A stretch of DNA of 7,556 nt from Bacteroidota bacterium (GCA_017860375.1 JAGDMB010000118.1:1-7556); one strand, 5' to 3'. Positions 1-6,521 are shown, counted from the first letter of the stretch. The notes: a model not told the origin generated them from the sequence alone. Numbers and translations: made by a program.

Positions 1-25
1 GGTGCTAAGGAAACGTGACCTTTAA
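1..25 (+). other. possible 3' tail of an upstream gene, off the left edge
   Basis: Read from base 1, the plus strand gives five sense codons (G-A-K-E-T) and then TGA at 16-18, so this could be the end of a gene entering from the left. A second frame also stops at 23-25. With so few bases the reading cannot be separated from chance. If it is correct, the palindrome cluster that starts at base 26 lies directly behind that gene's stop codon. Confidence 0.15.
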
Positions 26-132
26 AGACACCCTGTCAGGGTATCAAAAAGGAGACACCCTGTCAGGGTATCCTCTTCATAACACCCTTAGACACCCTGT
101 CAGGGTGTCTTATATACCCTGACAGGGTGTGT
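26..132. repeat. cluster of four palindromic repeats (core ACCCTGNCAGGGT)
   Basis: Three direct copies lie at 26-45, 53-72 and 90-110, and one inverted copy lies at 114-130. Copies 1 and 2 are identical (AGACACCCTGTCAGGGTATC). Copy 3 is a perfect odd palindrome with two 10-bp arms around a single T. Every copy is itself an inverted repeat of ACCCTG around one base. An extra half-site (ACACCCT) lies at 82-88. The copy centres are 27, 37 and 22 bases apart, so spacing is irregular. The full palindrome occurs nowhere else in the window. It could be a REP-like or miniature mobile repeat cluster, a set of operators for a dimeric regulator, or a transcription-stop structure behind the upstream gene. 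The sequence alone does not decide between these. Confidence 0.9.
92..130. terminator. 17-bp stem-loop formed by the two inverted palindromes
   Basis: Bases 92-108 can pair with 114-130 across a five-base loop (109-113). That gives 17 pairs, one of them a G-U wobble, which is stronger than either palindrome folding alone. No clear run of T follows on either strand, so a classical intrinsic terminator is not shown. It could still stop or attenuate transcription arriving from the left, or insulate the promoter at 146-153. Confidence 0.35.
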
Positions 133-145
133 CGGGAAAAATCCA

Positions 146-153
146 TATCTTTG
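146..153 (+). promoter_or_regulatory. Bacteroidota-type -7 element upstream of the oxidoreductase operon
   Basis: TATCTTTG matches the TAnnTTTG consensus used by the primary sigma factor of Bacteroidota. The expected start of transcription is about 5-7 bases downstream, leaving a leader of roughly 15 bases before the ATG at 173. I see no good TTTG -33 element at the usual distance. That place (about 119-127) is occupied by the fourth palindrome, which would suit an operator that controls access of polymerase, although this is inference. Confidence 0.55.
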
Positions 154-172
154 CGGTTTAATCGTAACCATC

Positions 173-853
173 ATGGGAAAGCGAACCGCAATACTTTTTG
201 GGGCGACAGGACTGGTTGGCAGTCACCTGCTGGAAATTCTGATCAAGGAAGAAGAATATGCTAAAATTGTTCTTTTCAACCGCAAGCCTGTCAAGGCTCT
301 TCATTCCATTTCCCCTAAAATTGAAGAGATCATAACCGATTTTCATGATCTGAAACAACTGGAGGGATATGGTAAAGGCAGTGATCTTTATTGCTGTCTG
401 GGCACCACCATCAAGAAAGCCAAAACAAAGGAAAGCTTCCGGCAGGTCGATTTTGACCTGCCTGTCGTCATTGCTTCCATTGCGTCGCGCAAGCCTTTTA
501 ACCGGTTTGTGGTCATTTCCTCCATAGGGGCCAATGCCGAAAGCCGAAATTTCTATTTGCGCACCAAGGGTGAAATGGAACAGGCGGTGCGGGGAATCCT
601 GGGAGAAAAAGCCATCATTGTAAGGCCTTCGATGCTGCTGGGGCAGAGGAATGAGTACCGTTTCGGGGAGGTTTTGGGAAAATGGTTTTCCGGTTTGCTG
701 AGCCCGATCCTGATCGGAAAACTGGCCCGCTACAAAGGTATCCAGGCTTCCGATGTGGCGCGCGCCATGGTCTGGCTGGCTTTACACGGGACCGAATCAC
801 CCATCATCGAATCCGATCAATTGTACAAGCTTTCAAAAAAATACCTTGCATGA
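173..853 (+). CDS. NAD(P)H-binding atypical SDR oxidoreductase (YraR/HTATIP2-like)
   Basis: This 226-residue cytoplasmic protein is predicted to bind NAD(P)H; its substrate is unknown. The N-terminal Rossmann fold opens directly with beta strand 1 and the glycine motif GATGLVG (residues 10-16). A basic N-R-K (36-38) after strand 2 fits NADP preference. The segment CCLGTT (74-79) and the following K/T-rich stretch resemble the YraR/HTATIP2 group of atypical short-chain dehydrogenases. SSIGAN (116-121) and a Y-x3-K pair (Y128, K132) give the usual SDR catalytic residues, and VRPSMLLG follows near 150. No signal peptide or membrane segment is seen. Length is normal for the family, and the start places the Rossmann strand correctly. 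The stop overlaps the next start (ATGA at 850-853), so the two genes are probably translated together. The fold is secure; the biological role is not. Confidence 0.9.
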   Translation: MGKRTAILFGATGLVGSHLLEILIKEEEYAKIVLFNRKPVKALHSISPKIEEIITDFHDLKQLEGYGKGSDLYCCLGTTIKKAKTKESFRQVDFDLPVVIASIASRKPFNRFVVISSIGANAESRNFYLRTKGEMEQAVRGILGEKAIIVRPSMLLGQRNEYRFGEVLGKWFSGLLSPILIGKLARYKGIQASDVARAMVWLALHGTESPIIESDQLYKLSKKYLA

Positions 854-1404
854 ATCGTTTTACCAATTTTCTGGATATTGTCAGAACCCGGCAAAGCACC
901 AGGGCTTATGACAGCCGTGCAGTGGAAGCCGAAAAAGTGGATCGGTGCATTGAAGCGGCCCGCATGGCACCCTCAGCCTGCAATGCCCAACCCTGGAAAT
1001 TCATCGTGGTGAACGATCCGGACCTTAAAAATGCACTTGCCGAGGCCACCATGGATCGCATCTTACCACTTAACCATTTTACCAAACAGGCACCCGTGCA
1101 TGTGGTTATTGTTCGAGAAAAGGCCAACATGACCTCCTCAATCGGCCAGGTTTTAAAAAACAAGGAATATCCCCTTATAGACATTGGCATTGCTGCCGTT
1201 CACTTTTGCCTGCAAGCCGTGGAAGAAGGATTGGGCACCTGCATCATCGGATGGTTTAATGAAAAGAAGGTCAGAAAACTGCTGTCAGTTCCGAGGAACA
1301 AAAGGATTGAATTGATCATTACCGTGGGATATCCGGCAACAAACGAGATCAGGCCAAAAAACCGCAAACCGAGGGAAGAAGTGGTGGCGTACAATAAATA
1401 TTAG
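850..1404 (+). CDS. nitroreductase family protein (FMN-dependent NAD(P)H oxidoreductase)
   Basis: The product is 184 residues and starts at the ATG that overlaps the previous stop. The longer open frame reaching back to 682 lies inside the oxidoreductase gene, and its first 56 residues do not resemble this family. R-x-S-x-R-x-Y (14-20, RQSTRAY) and S-A-C-N-A-Q-P-W-K-F (42-51) are the N-terminal FMN-phosphate and flavin-contact motifs of nitroreductases. A later helix with GLGTC and a C-terminal VGYP strand complete the fold. These enzymes are usually homodimers that use FMN and NAD(P)H to reduce nitro groups, quinones or other electron-poor substrates, and the natural substrate is rarely known. 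Coupling to an NAD(P)-binding oxidoreductase suggests a shared redox task, but this is inference. It converges with prs, leaving only nine bases between stops. Confidence 0.9.
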   Translation: MNRFTNFLDIVRTRQSTRAYDSRAVEAEKVDRCIEAARMAPSACNAQPWKFIVVNDPDLKNALAEATMDRILPLNHFTKQAPVHVVIVREKANMTSSIGQVLKNKEYPLIDIGIAAVHFCLQAVEEGLGTCIIGWFNEKKVRKLLSVPRNKRIELIITVGYPATNEIRPKNRKPREEVVAYNKY

Positions 1405-1413
1405 AACCCCCCT

Positions 1414-2352
1414 TCACGCAATAAAGCTCGTGCTGATCGATTTGTATTTATACACTTTATGGATCACATCTGCAAACAGGTCAGCGATGGAAAGGATCTT
1501 GATTTTGTCGCTGTGGTTTTTAAGCGGTATGGTATCGGTTACACAGATCTCCGTAATGGGTGACTTGTCAATTCTTTCATAGGCAGGACCTGAAAAAACC
1601 GCATGGGTTCCCACAACCCGGATGGACTGGGCTCCTTCATCCTTCATCAGCTTGGCTGCAAGGCATATAGTCCCTGCCGTGTCAATCATATCATCCACGA
1701 TGACGATATTCTTCCCTTCCACATCACCGATTACCCTTATTTCTTCGACCACATTGGCTTTTTTTCTTAATTTGTAGCAGATCACCATTTCACAGTTGAG
1801 GAAACGGGCATATGCGTTGGCACGTTTAGTGCCTCCCATGTCGGGCGCGGCAATGGCCAGGTTTTCCAGATTGAGGCTTTTAATATAGGGAACGAAAAGG
1901 GCGGATCCGTACAAATGATCGACCGGCACATTGAAAAAACCCTGAATCTGATCGGCATGAAGATCCATGGTCATGATCCGGTCAATGCCGGCTGCGGATA
2001 AAAGGTCAGCGACCAGCTTTGCACCAATTGAACAGCGGGGTTTGTCCTTTCTGTCCTGTCTTGCATAGCCAAGGTAAGGTATTACTGCCACTACCTGAAT
2101 GGCCGATGCCCTTTTAGCGGCGTCGATCATGAGCAGCAATTCCATGAGGTTTTCAGCCGGAGGATAGGTGGACTGAATAATAAAAACAATGCAACCGCGC
2201 ACCGATTCTTCAAAAAAAGGCTGGATCTCACCGTCACTGAATTCGAGAACCGAAGTTTTTCCGATCTCTGAACCGTAGCTTTTGGCAATTTTATCAGCCA
2301 GGTTGGTGGATGCCCGGCCTGCAAAAAACTTGATGGGAGCTTTGATTTTCAT
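1414..2352 (-). CDS. prs: ribose-phosphate pyrophosphokinase (PRPP synthetase)
   Basis: This 312-residue enzyme makes PRPP from ribose 5-phosphate and ATP, feeding purine, pyrimidine, NAD, histidine and tryptophan synthesis. It shows the full set of class I motifs: the FSDGE segment (38-42), the flexible catalytic loop YARQDRK (96-102), the metal-binding histidine in DLHADQIQGFF (130-140), the GGTKRA loop (173-178), and the PRPP-binding signature DDMIDTAGT (220-228). Two phosphoribosyltransferase-type domains are present in the usual order, and the length is typical. A Bacteroidota -7 element lies about 30 bases upstream, so it probably has its own promoter rather than depending on yihA. I recall rplY/ctc and pth as frequent downstream neighbours in this phylum. 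Here the next gene is instead a convergent nitroreductase. Confidence 0.97.
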   Translation of the reverse strand: MKIKAPIKFFAGRASTNLADKIAKSYGSEIGKTSVLEFSDGEIQPFFEESVRGCIVFIIQSTYPPAENLMELLLMIDAAKRASAIQVVAVIPYLGYARQDRKDKPRCSIGAKLVADLLSAAGIDRIMTMDLHADQIQGFFNVPVDHLYGSALFVPYIKSLNLENLAIAAPDMGGTKRANAYARFLNCEMVICYKLRKKANVVEEIRVIGDVEGKNIVIVDDMIDTAGTICLAAKLMKDEGAQSIRVVGTHAVFSGPAYERIDKSPITEICVTDTIPLKNHSDKIKILSIADLFADVIHKVYKYKSISTSFIA

Positions 2353-2383
2353 GAATTTTCTTTTTCAGGATTGTCCGGCGCTG

Positions 2384-2391
2384 CAAATGTA
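2384..2391 (-). promoter_or_regulatory. -7 promoter element of prs
   Basis: On the minus strand this reads TACATTTG, an exact TAnnTTTG match. A T-rich stretch (minus strand TGTTTTT, about 2413-2419) lies 21 bases upstream and could act as a weak -33 element. Transcription would start near 2377, giving a leader of about 25 bases before the ATG at 2352. The same octamer lies in front of pdxJ. Confidence 0.55.
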
Positions 2392-2450
2392 AAAAAAACC
2401 GGATTCAATCCTAAAAACAGGACACGTAAAGAAATGAGACAGTTTTAAAC

Positions 2451-2473
2451 AATGCCTGAAATTTTCAGGCATT
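2451..2473 (-). terminator. hairpin overlapping the yihA stop codon
   Basis: AATGCCTGAA (2451-2460) and TTCAGGCATT (2464-2473) form a perfect 10-bp stem with a three-base loop. On the minus strand the stem begins within the last codons of yihA (M-N-A-stop). It is followed by GTTTAAAAC, so the U-tract is short and broken. It most likely ends or attenuates the manA-yihA transcript ahead of the separate prs promoter. Confidence 0.55.
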
Positions 2474-3067
2474 CATGCGGTTATTCGAACGGTCTATTAT
2501 ATCAATCAATTCTTCTTTGCCTTTTTGATTCACCGAAGAAGTGATCAGAAAATCAGGCAGGGGCTCCCAGGTCTCGCTAAGCCTTTCCCGGTATAAATGG
2601 AGTTTATGCTGAAGCTGGGCGGCCGAGAGTTTATCCGATTTGGTGAAACAAAGCACAAGGGGGACCTGGTTCTGGCCGGCCCAGGTAATGAAATCCCTGT
2701 CATTTTCAAGCGGTTTATGCCGGCAATCGATCAAAACAAAAAGGCAGGCCAGGGTTTTGCGATTTAAAAGATAATCCCTGATCAAATAAGGAAATTCCTT
2801 TTTAATCGCTTTGGAGGTGCGGGCATAACCGTAACCCGGAAGGTCAACCAGGTACCAGGCACCGTTCACAAGAAAATGGTTGATGGTCTGTGTTTTGCCC
2901 GGTGAAGAAGAGGTCTTGGCCAGATTCTTCCGGCCGGTCAGCATGTTGATCAGCGATGATTTGCCCACATTCGAACGCCCGGCAAAAGCGTATTCCGGTA
3001 AAGAAGGTTTCGGGCATGACGCAAGATCCGGGCTGCTTTTTATAAACTCAACACTGATTATTTCCAT
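2465..3067 (-). CDS. engB: ribosome biogenesis GTP-binding protein YihA/YsxC (EngB)
   Basis: This 200-residue cytoplasmic GTPase belongs to the TrmE-Era-EngA-YihA group, which acts late in assembly of the large ribosomal subunit and is usually essential. The G motifs are visible in order: G1 GRSNVGKSS (30-38), the G2 threonine region around PGKTQTIN (56-63), G3 DLPGYGYA (75-82), G4 TKSDK (142-146) and a G5-like TSSVNQKG (about 176-183). Length is typical, and the first residues (MEIISVEFIKSS) match the usual short lead-in to the G domain. Its ATG shares one base with the manA stop (TGATG), so it is probably translated by coupling from manA. A hairpin overlaps its own stop codon. Confidence 0.97.
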   Translation of the reverse strand: MEIISVEFIKSSPDLASCPKPSLPEYAFAGRSNVGKSSLINMLTGRKNLAKTSSSPGKTQTINHFLVNGAWYLVDLPGYGYARTSKAIKKEFPYLIRDYLLNRKTLACLFVLIDCRHKPLENDRDFITWAGQNQVPLVLCFTKSDKLSAAQLQHKLHLYRERLSETWEPLPDFLITSSVNQKGKEELIDIIDRSNNRMNA

Positions 3068-4113
3068 CAGAAATATTTTGAAATCACATCATTCCCCTTT
3101 TTTTCAGGGGATGCGGTTTCGATGTAGATTTCCAGCAATTGGGCCTTGCCCCCGGGGCCCATCCCGGTTTCAGGAACCAGCCTGACATTCTTGATTTCAG
3201 CCGGCAAAAGGACTGTCTCGCCCTTTTGGATCACTTCGGCATCATTTTCATAATAATGAAGCGAAAAGGAACCTTCCATGCACATATACACCACAAAGGA
3301 ATCGAGTTTGATATAATCCTTTTCCATCGCCCGGGTCAGCTCAATATAATTGGCTGTGAAATACCGGCACTGCAGGACCGGGTTTGAAACATCGGGCGTT
3401 TTTTCATAACGGGTCTTATATTCGGGATATTCCGTGTAATCAATCGCATCCAGTGCCATCTCCGTATGCAGTTCCCTGGTCAGGCCCGTATCATCAACGC
3501 GGTCAAAGTCATAAATCCGGTAGGTAATATCCGAGGTCTGCTGTATCTCGGCCAGCAAAATCCCGGCCCCGATGGAATGAATTCTACCGGCAGGCATAAA
3601 GAAAACATCACCCGGGTGCACTTTTTCCTTATTCAGGATATCCTGAAGGGTTTTGTTTTCAAGATGATTCTTGTATAGTTGCTTGTCCACAGACTGGTTA
3701 AAGCCTATAATTATTTCCGCATCCTTATCAGATTCAACAATATACCACATTTCTGTCTTACCAAAAGATTGATGTCTTTTTTTCGCCAGCTTGTCATTCG
3801 GATGCACCTGAATCGATAATATATCATTGGCATCGATGAATTTAATGAGGAGGGGAAAAGTCAGACCAAACTTATCGTAAACCGAATCTCCAACAAGGTC
3901 TCCCATGTACACTTCGATCAATTCCTCCAGCGCATTGCCTTTAAGAAATCCGTTGCAGACCACCGAGATATCTTTTGGTACACAAGATATTTCCCAGCTT
4001 TCTCCTGCTTTATCCGTTTTGGTTTTCTTATTGAGAAGGTCCCTGAGTTTGGTCCCTCCCCATATTTTGTCCTTGATGATCGGTCGAAACTTAAGTGGGT
4101 ATAAACGATTCAT
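3067..4113 (-). CDS. manA: type I mannose-6-phosphate isomerase (phosphomannose isomerase)
   Basis: The 348-residue cytoplasmic zinc enzyme interconverts fructose 6-phosphate and mannose 6-phosphate, linking glycolysis to GDP-mannose and surface polysaccharide synthesis or to mannose use. It is the short bacterial (class I) form. WGG (18-20) and GESWEIS (37-43) open the fold. Q102 and H104 in SIQVHPND, E121 in GKTEMWY and H179 in PAGRIHSIGAG are the expected zinc ligands. R199 in ITYRIYDFDR matches the catalytic arginine. A C-terminal cupin-like half follows (about 240-348). It is the first gene of an operon with yihA; the pairing has no obvious metabolic logic. A leader of roughly 60-90 bases with two candidate -7 elements lies upstream. 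Confidence 0.96.
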   Translation of the reverse strand: MNRLYPLKFRPIIKDKIWGGTKLRDLLNKKTKTDKAGESWEISCVPKDISVVCNGFLKGNALEELIEVYMGDLVGDSVYDKFGLTFPLLIKFIDANDILSIQVHPNDKLAKKRHQSFGKTEMWYIVESDKDAEIIIGFNQSVDKQLYKNHLENKTLQDILNKEKVHPGDVFFMPAGRIHSIGAGILLAEIQQTSDITYRIYDFDRVDDTGLTRELHTEMALDAIDYTEYPEYKTRYEKTPDVSNPVLQCRYFTANYIELTRAMEKDYIKLDSFVVYMCMEGSFSLHYYENDAEVIQKGETVLLPAEIKNVRLVPETGMGPGGKAQLLEIYIETASPEKKGNDVISKYF

Positions 4114-4231
4114 TATTAATAAATTAATTAGTTACTATGCAATGGAAATGTATTCCTGCTGCTTTGCTAAAAAAAAACAAAAATAATGATTTCATCGTAA
4201 CTCAGTCCAAAGGTACCTGGTAAATCGAAAA
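4114..4231 (-). promoter_or_regulatory. manA leader with two candidate -7 elements
   Basis: The 118-base gap before manA is strongly A+T-rich. On the minus strand two exact TAnnTTTG matches occur: TACCTTTG at 4208-4215 and TATTTTTG at 4178-4185. The TTTG inside the first lies 22 bases from the second, so it could also act as that element's -33 box. Predicted starts near 4202 or 4172 give leaders of about 90 or 60 bases. A run of nine T (minus strand, 4169-4177) sits directly after the second element, but no stable hairpin precedes it, so I do not call a terminator for the hydrolase gene. Confidence 0.45.
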
Positions 4232-5035
4232 TTAATCACCCAAAAAGCTCCGGACCGCTTCCACGAAAAGTCCGGGTTGCTCTGCATGTACCCAATGGCC
4301 GGCCCCCGGTATGGTTATAACGGTTGCATTTTTAAAATACCGTTTAATGCAATCAAGGTCATTGTTGCCGATGTACCCTGAATGCTGACCCCTTATGAAA
4401 AGCGCAGGAAAATCGAGCCGGTACTCTTCCGGGAGTTGCAGGGTGTCGATCCCGAGAAAAATTTCTTCGAGGTTTTTCTCCAGCGCCGGCAGGTTCAGGC
4501 ACCAGTAATAGCGGCTGTGGTGGTCCTTTTTCAGATTTTTAAGCAGGAATTGCCTGACGGCAGGGTATTGGATAGTTTTTGCAAGCTGATCTTCGGCCTC
4601 TTTTCGTGAGGACAGGTTTGCAAGGTCAATGGATTGCAGCGCATGCAGTATGGAACGATGCTGCAGGTTTTCATTGGGATGATTTTCCGCCTTGTAGGTA
4701 CAAGGTGATATATCGACCACGATGAGTTTTTCAATCAGCTTCGGATGCATCGCGGCAAAGAACATGGCCGCCTTGCCTCCCATGGAATGCCCCATCACTA
4801 CAGGCTTATAAATGGTATGCTGCACCAGGAACTCATGAAGGTCATCGCGCAAGTCACTGTAGGTATGGTTTGGATGGTGAGGGGACTGGCCGTGATTGCG
4901 CCAGTCAATCAGAAACACCTCACGGAATTCGGATAGTTGCCTGCCAATCGTGTGCCAGTTGTCCGAAGAACCATACAGGCCGTGAAGAATGATCAGGGGT
5001 TTTCCCTTGCCGAGCCGGCGGTAAAACAACTCCAT
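4232..5035 (-). CDS. alpha/beta-hydrolase (YbfF-like esterase)
   Basis: This 267-residue protein has the alpha/beta-hydrolase fold of the YbfF-type acyl esterases; the natural substrate is not clear. The oxyanion segment LHGLYGSSDNW (17-27) follows strand 3, and DWRNHGQS (44-51) is the typical strand-4 turn. The nucleophile elbow is GHSMGG with S84. The acid is probably D108 in VVDISP, placed after strand 6 as in YbfF. The catalytic histidine is H247 in GAGHWVHAEQP. A helical cap occupies roughly 115-200. No signal peptide is seen, so it is probably cytoplasmic. Its ATG shares a base with the pdxJ stop (TAATG), indicating co-translation. I recall the pdxJ-hydrolase pairing as common in Bacteroidota, though no direct link to vitamin B6 is known to me. 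Confidence 0.93.
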   Translation of the reverse strand: MELFYRRLGKGKPLIILHGLYGSSDNWHTIGRQLSEFREVFLIDWRNHGQSPHHPNHTYSDLRDDLHEFLVQHTIYKPVVMGHSMGGKAAMFFAAMHPKLIEKLIVVDISPCTYKAENHPNENLQHRSILHALQSIDLANLSSRKEAEDQLAKTIQYPAVRQFLLKNLKKDHHSRYYWCLNLPALEKNLEEIFLGIDTLQLPEEYRLDFPALFIRGQHSGYIGNNDLDCIKRYFKNATVITIPGAGHWVHAEQPGLFVEAVRSFLGD

Positions 5036-5754
5036 TATGCAAGCTGATCGAGGTAAAGCCCGATGGTTTTCTCGAGCCCGAAATACAATGCATCGGATAT
5101 GAGCGCATGGCCGATGGATACTTCCAGCAGACCCGGGACATGCCGGCTGAAAAAACGCAGGTTGGCAAGGTTCAGATCATGCCCGGCATTGAGAGCCAGT
5201 CCTGATTCAATGGCCTTTTCAGCTGCCTTTATATAAGGAGCGACCGCCTTTTCAGGATCGAGGGGATAATTCCGTGCATACGGCTCGGTATACAGTTCAA
5301 TGCGGTTTGTACCCGTAGCCGCCGCACATTCAATCTGTGTCAGGTCGGTTTCAATGAAGAGCGATGTCCGTATACCGGCCTGCTGGAATTCCCTGATGAT
5401 TGGCTTCAGAAAGGCTTCGTATTTGATCACGTTCCACCCCTGATTTGAGGTAATGACATCGTGCGAATCCGGTACCAGCGTAACCTGATGTGGTCTGACC
5501 TCCTGCACCAGGTCAATGAAAATCCCGGAAGGATATCCCTCGATATTGAATTCAGTGGTGATGGCCTTCCGGAGATCCCGGACATCCTGATAGCGTATAT
5601 GCCTTTCGTCGGGACGCGGATGTACCGTTATACCCTGTGCACCGAATTCCTGGCATTTAACGGCCGCCAGTACCACATCGGGCACCGATCCTCCTCTTGC
5701 ATTCCTCAGGGTCGCTATTTTATTGATATTCACGCTAAGCCGGGTCTTGCTCAT
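5035..5754 (-). CDS. pdxJ: pyridoxine 5'-phosphate synthase
   Basis: PdxJ condenses 1-deoxy-D-xylulose 5-phosphate with 3-amino-2-oxopropyl phosphate to give pyridoxine 5'-phosphate, the ring-closing step of the DXP-dependent vitamin B6 pathway. The 239-residue TIM-barrel protein keeps the active-site residues at nearly E. coli numbering: N-x-N-K (9-12), H45, R47 and H52 in HPRPDERH, E72 in NIEGYPS, E153 in NRIELYTEPYA, H192 in NAGHDLN, and the SIGHA phosphate loop near the C-terminus. Length and start are normal. It heads a leftward operon with the alpha/beta-hydrolase. Its promoter faces the CBS gene across a 101-base divergent gap. Confidence 0.97.
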   Translation of the reverse strand: MSKTRLSVNINKIATLRNARGGSVPDVVLAAVKCQEFGAQGITVHPRPDERHIRYQDVRDLRKAITTEFNIEGYPSGIFIDLVQEVRPHQVTLVPDSHDVITSNQGWNVIKYEAFLKPIIREFQQAGIRTSLFIETDLTQIECAAATGTNRIELYTEPYARNYPLDPEKAVAPYIKAAEKAIESGLALNAGHDLNLANLRFFSRHVPGLLEVSIGHALISDALYFGLEKTIGLYLDQLA

Positions 5755-5855
5755 GGTATTTGGAATTTAAAGAAATTAACGCTAATTTTATTGAATGTCT
5801 GTCGCGTGATTGTTTTTGAAGTGTACAAATGTAAGGGATTTTAAATTTCACTGCA
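5755..5855. promoter_or_regulatory. divergent promoter region between pdxJ and the CBS gene
   Basis: For pdxJ, TACATTTG lies on the minus strand at 5826-5833, with ATTG-like bases 20 positions upstream (CAA on the plus strand at 5854-5856, touching the CBS start codon). The predicted leader is about 65 bases. For the CBS gene, TGTTTTTG at 5811-5818 matches seven of eight consensus positions. An ATTG at 5790-5793 lies 17 bases upstream of it, and the leader is about 30 bases. The two candidate promoters overlap head to head, so their activities may interfere with each other. Confidence 0.5.
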
Positions 5856-6521
5856 ATGCTGGCCAAAGATTTGATTTCAGATACCGTTCCGGCACTCCGG
5901 ACTTCGGATAACGGACAAAAGGCTCTTTACTGGATGGACATATTCAGGATATCCCATTTGCCTATCGTAAACAACCAGGACTTTCTGGGACTGATATCGG
6001 ATAAGGATATCTACGATCACAACATGGCGGAAGAACCCATCGGAAATCATTCCCTGTCGCTTTTCAGTCCGTTCGTCACCTATGACCAGCATCTTTATGA
6101 AGTGATGGAGCTGGCATCACGACTTAATCTGACGGTTGTCCCGGTCCTCGATCACAACAGCCACTACCTGGGCGTCATTACGCTCAATGACCTTCTGCAT
6201 TATTTCGCCGATTTCTCCGCGCTGAAGGAACCCGGTGCCATCATCGTGCTCGACATGAACATTCATGATTATTCGCTGGCACAAATTGCCCAGATTGTTG
6301 AAAGCAATGATGCCAAAATTCTGAGTGTTTGTGTCAGTTCGCATACATCCTCCACAAAACTCGAAGTAACCCTGAAAATAAACAGGACCGACCTTGCCTC
6401 GATCATTCAGACGTTTAACCGCTATAATTATATCATTAAAGGCACTTTCATGGACGAAGATGATATGAACAGCTTTTATGAAAACCGGTACGAAATGTTT
6501 ATGAAATACCTTAGCATCTAA
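5856..6521 (+). CDS. CBS-domain protein with C-terminal ACT-like region
   Basis: The 221-residue protein has two CBS motifs forming one Bateman module (about 1-57 and 67-120). They are marked by HLPIVNN...FLGLISDKDI (34-52) and VVPVLDHNSHYLGVITLNDL (95-114). The C-terminal part (about 128-205) begins GAIIVLDMNIHDYSLAQIAQ and has the strand-helix pattern of an ACT-like regulatory domain. Bateman modules commonly bind adenine nucleotides and ACT domains bind small metabolites, so a sensing role in the cytoplasm is likely, but neither ligand nor partner is known. No catalytic domain or membrane segment is seen. Length and start fit the family as I recall it in Bacteroidota, where it often lies between pdxJ and the NAD kinase gene. 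Here pdxJ is present, but the next gene is a PAS sensor. Confidence 0.9.
   Translation: MLAKDLISDTVPALRTSDNGQKALYWMDIFRISHLPIVNNQDFLGLISDKDIYDHNMAEEPIGNHSLSLFSPFVTYDQHLYEVMELASRLNLTVVPVLDHNSHYLGVITLNDLLHYFADFSALKEPGAIIVLDMNIHDYSLAQIAQIVESNDAKILSVCVSSHTSSTKLEVTLKINRTDLASIIQTFNRYNYIIKGTFMDEDDMNSFYENRYEMFMKYLSI

Noticed and set aside
26..132. The repeat cluster as a CRISPR array
   Set aside because: Gaps between copies are 7, 17 and about 3 bases, one copy is inverted, and each unit is a full palindrome. There are no uniform spacers of about 30 bases and no cas genes.
682..849. Extended N-terminus of the nitroreductase from an ATG at 682
   Set aside because: The extra 56 residues lie wholly inside the oxidoreductase gene, do not resemble the nitroreductase family, and the ATG at 850 gives the normal family start and length.
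4144..4156. GGAA...TTCC inverted repeat in the manA leader as a terminator or regulator site
   Set aside because: The stem is only four pairs with an internal mismatch, too weak to support a call.
3905..4186. Plus-strand open frame of 93 codons across the manA start and leader
   Set aside because: Most of it is antisense to well-conserved manA codons, and its protein has no recognisable domain. It is a shadow frame.
4211..4218. AGGTACCT palindrome before manA as an operator
   Set aside because: Only eight bases are symmetric, it partly coincides with a -7 element, and no second copy is present.
4439..4449. CAGGGTGTC inside the hydrolase gene as a fifth palindrome copy
   Set aside because: Only a half-site is present, without the inverted partner, and it lies within well-conserved coding sequence. 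Similar short matches elsewhere in the window are expected by chance.
5461..5844. Plus-strand open frame of 127 codons antisense to pdxJ
   Set aside because: It mirrors the pdxJ codons and runs into the divergent promoter region. No family resemblance or convincing start is seen.
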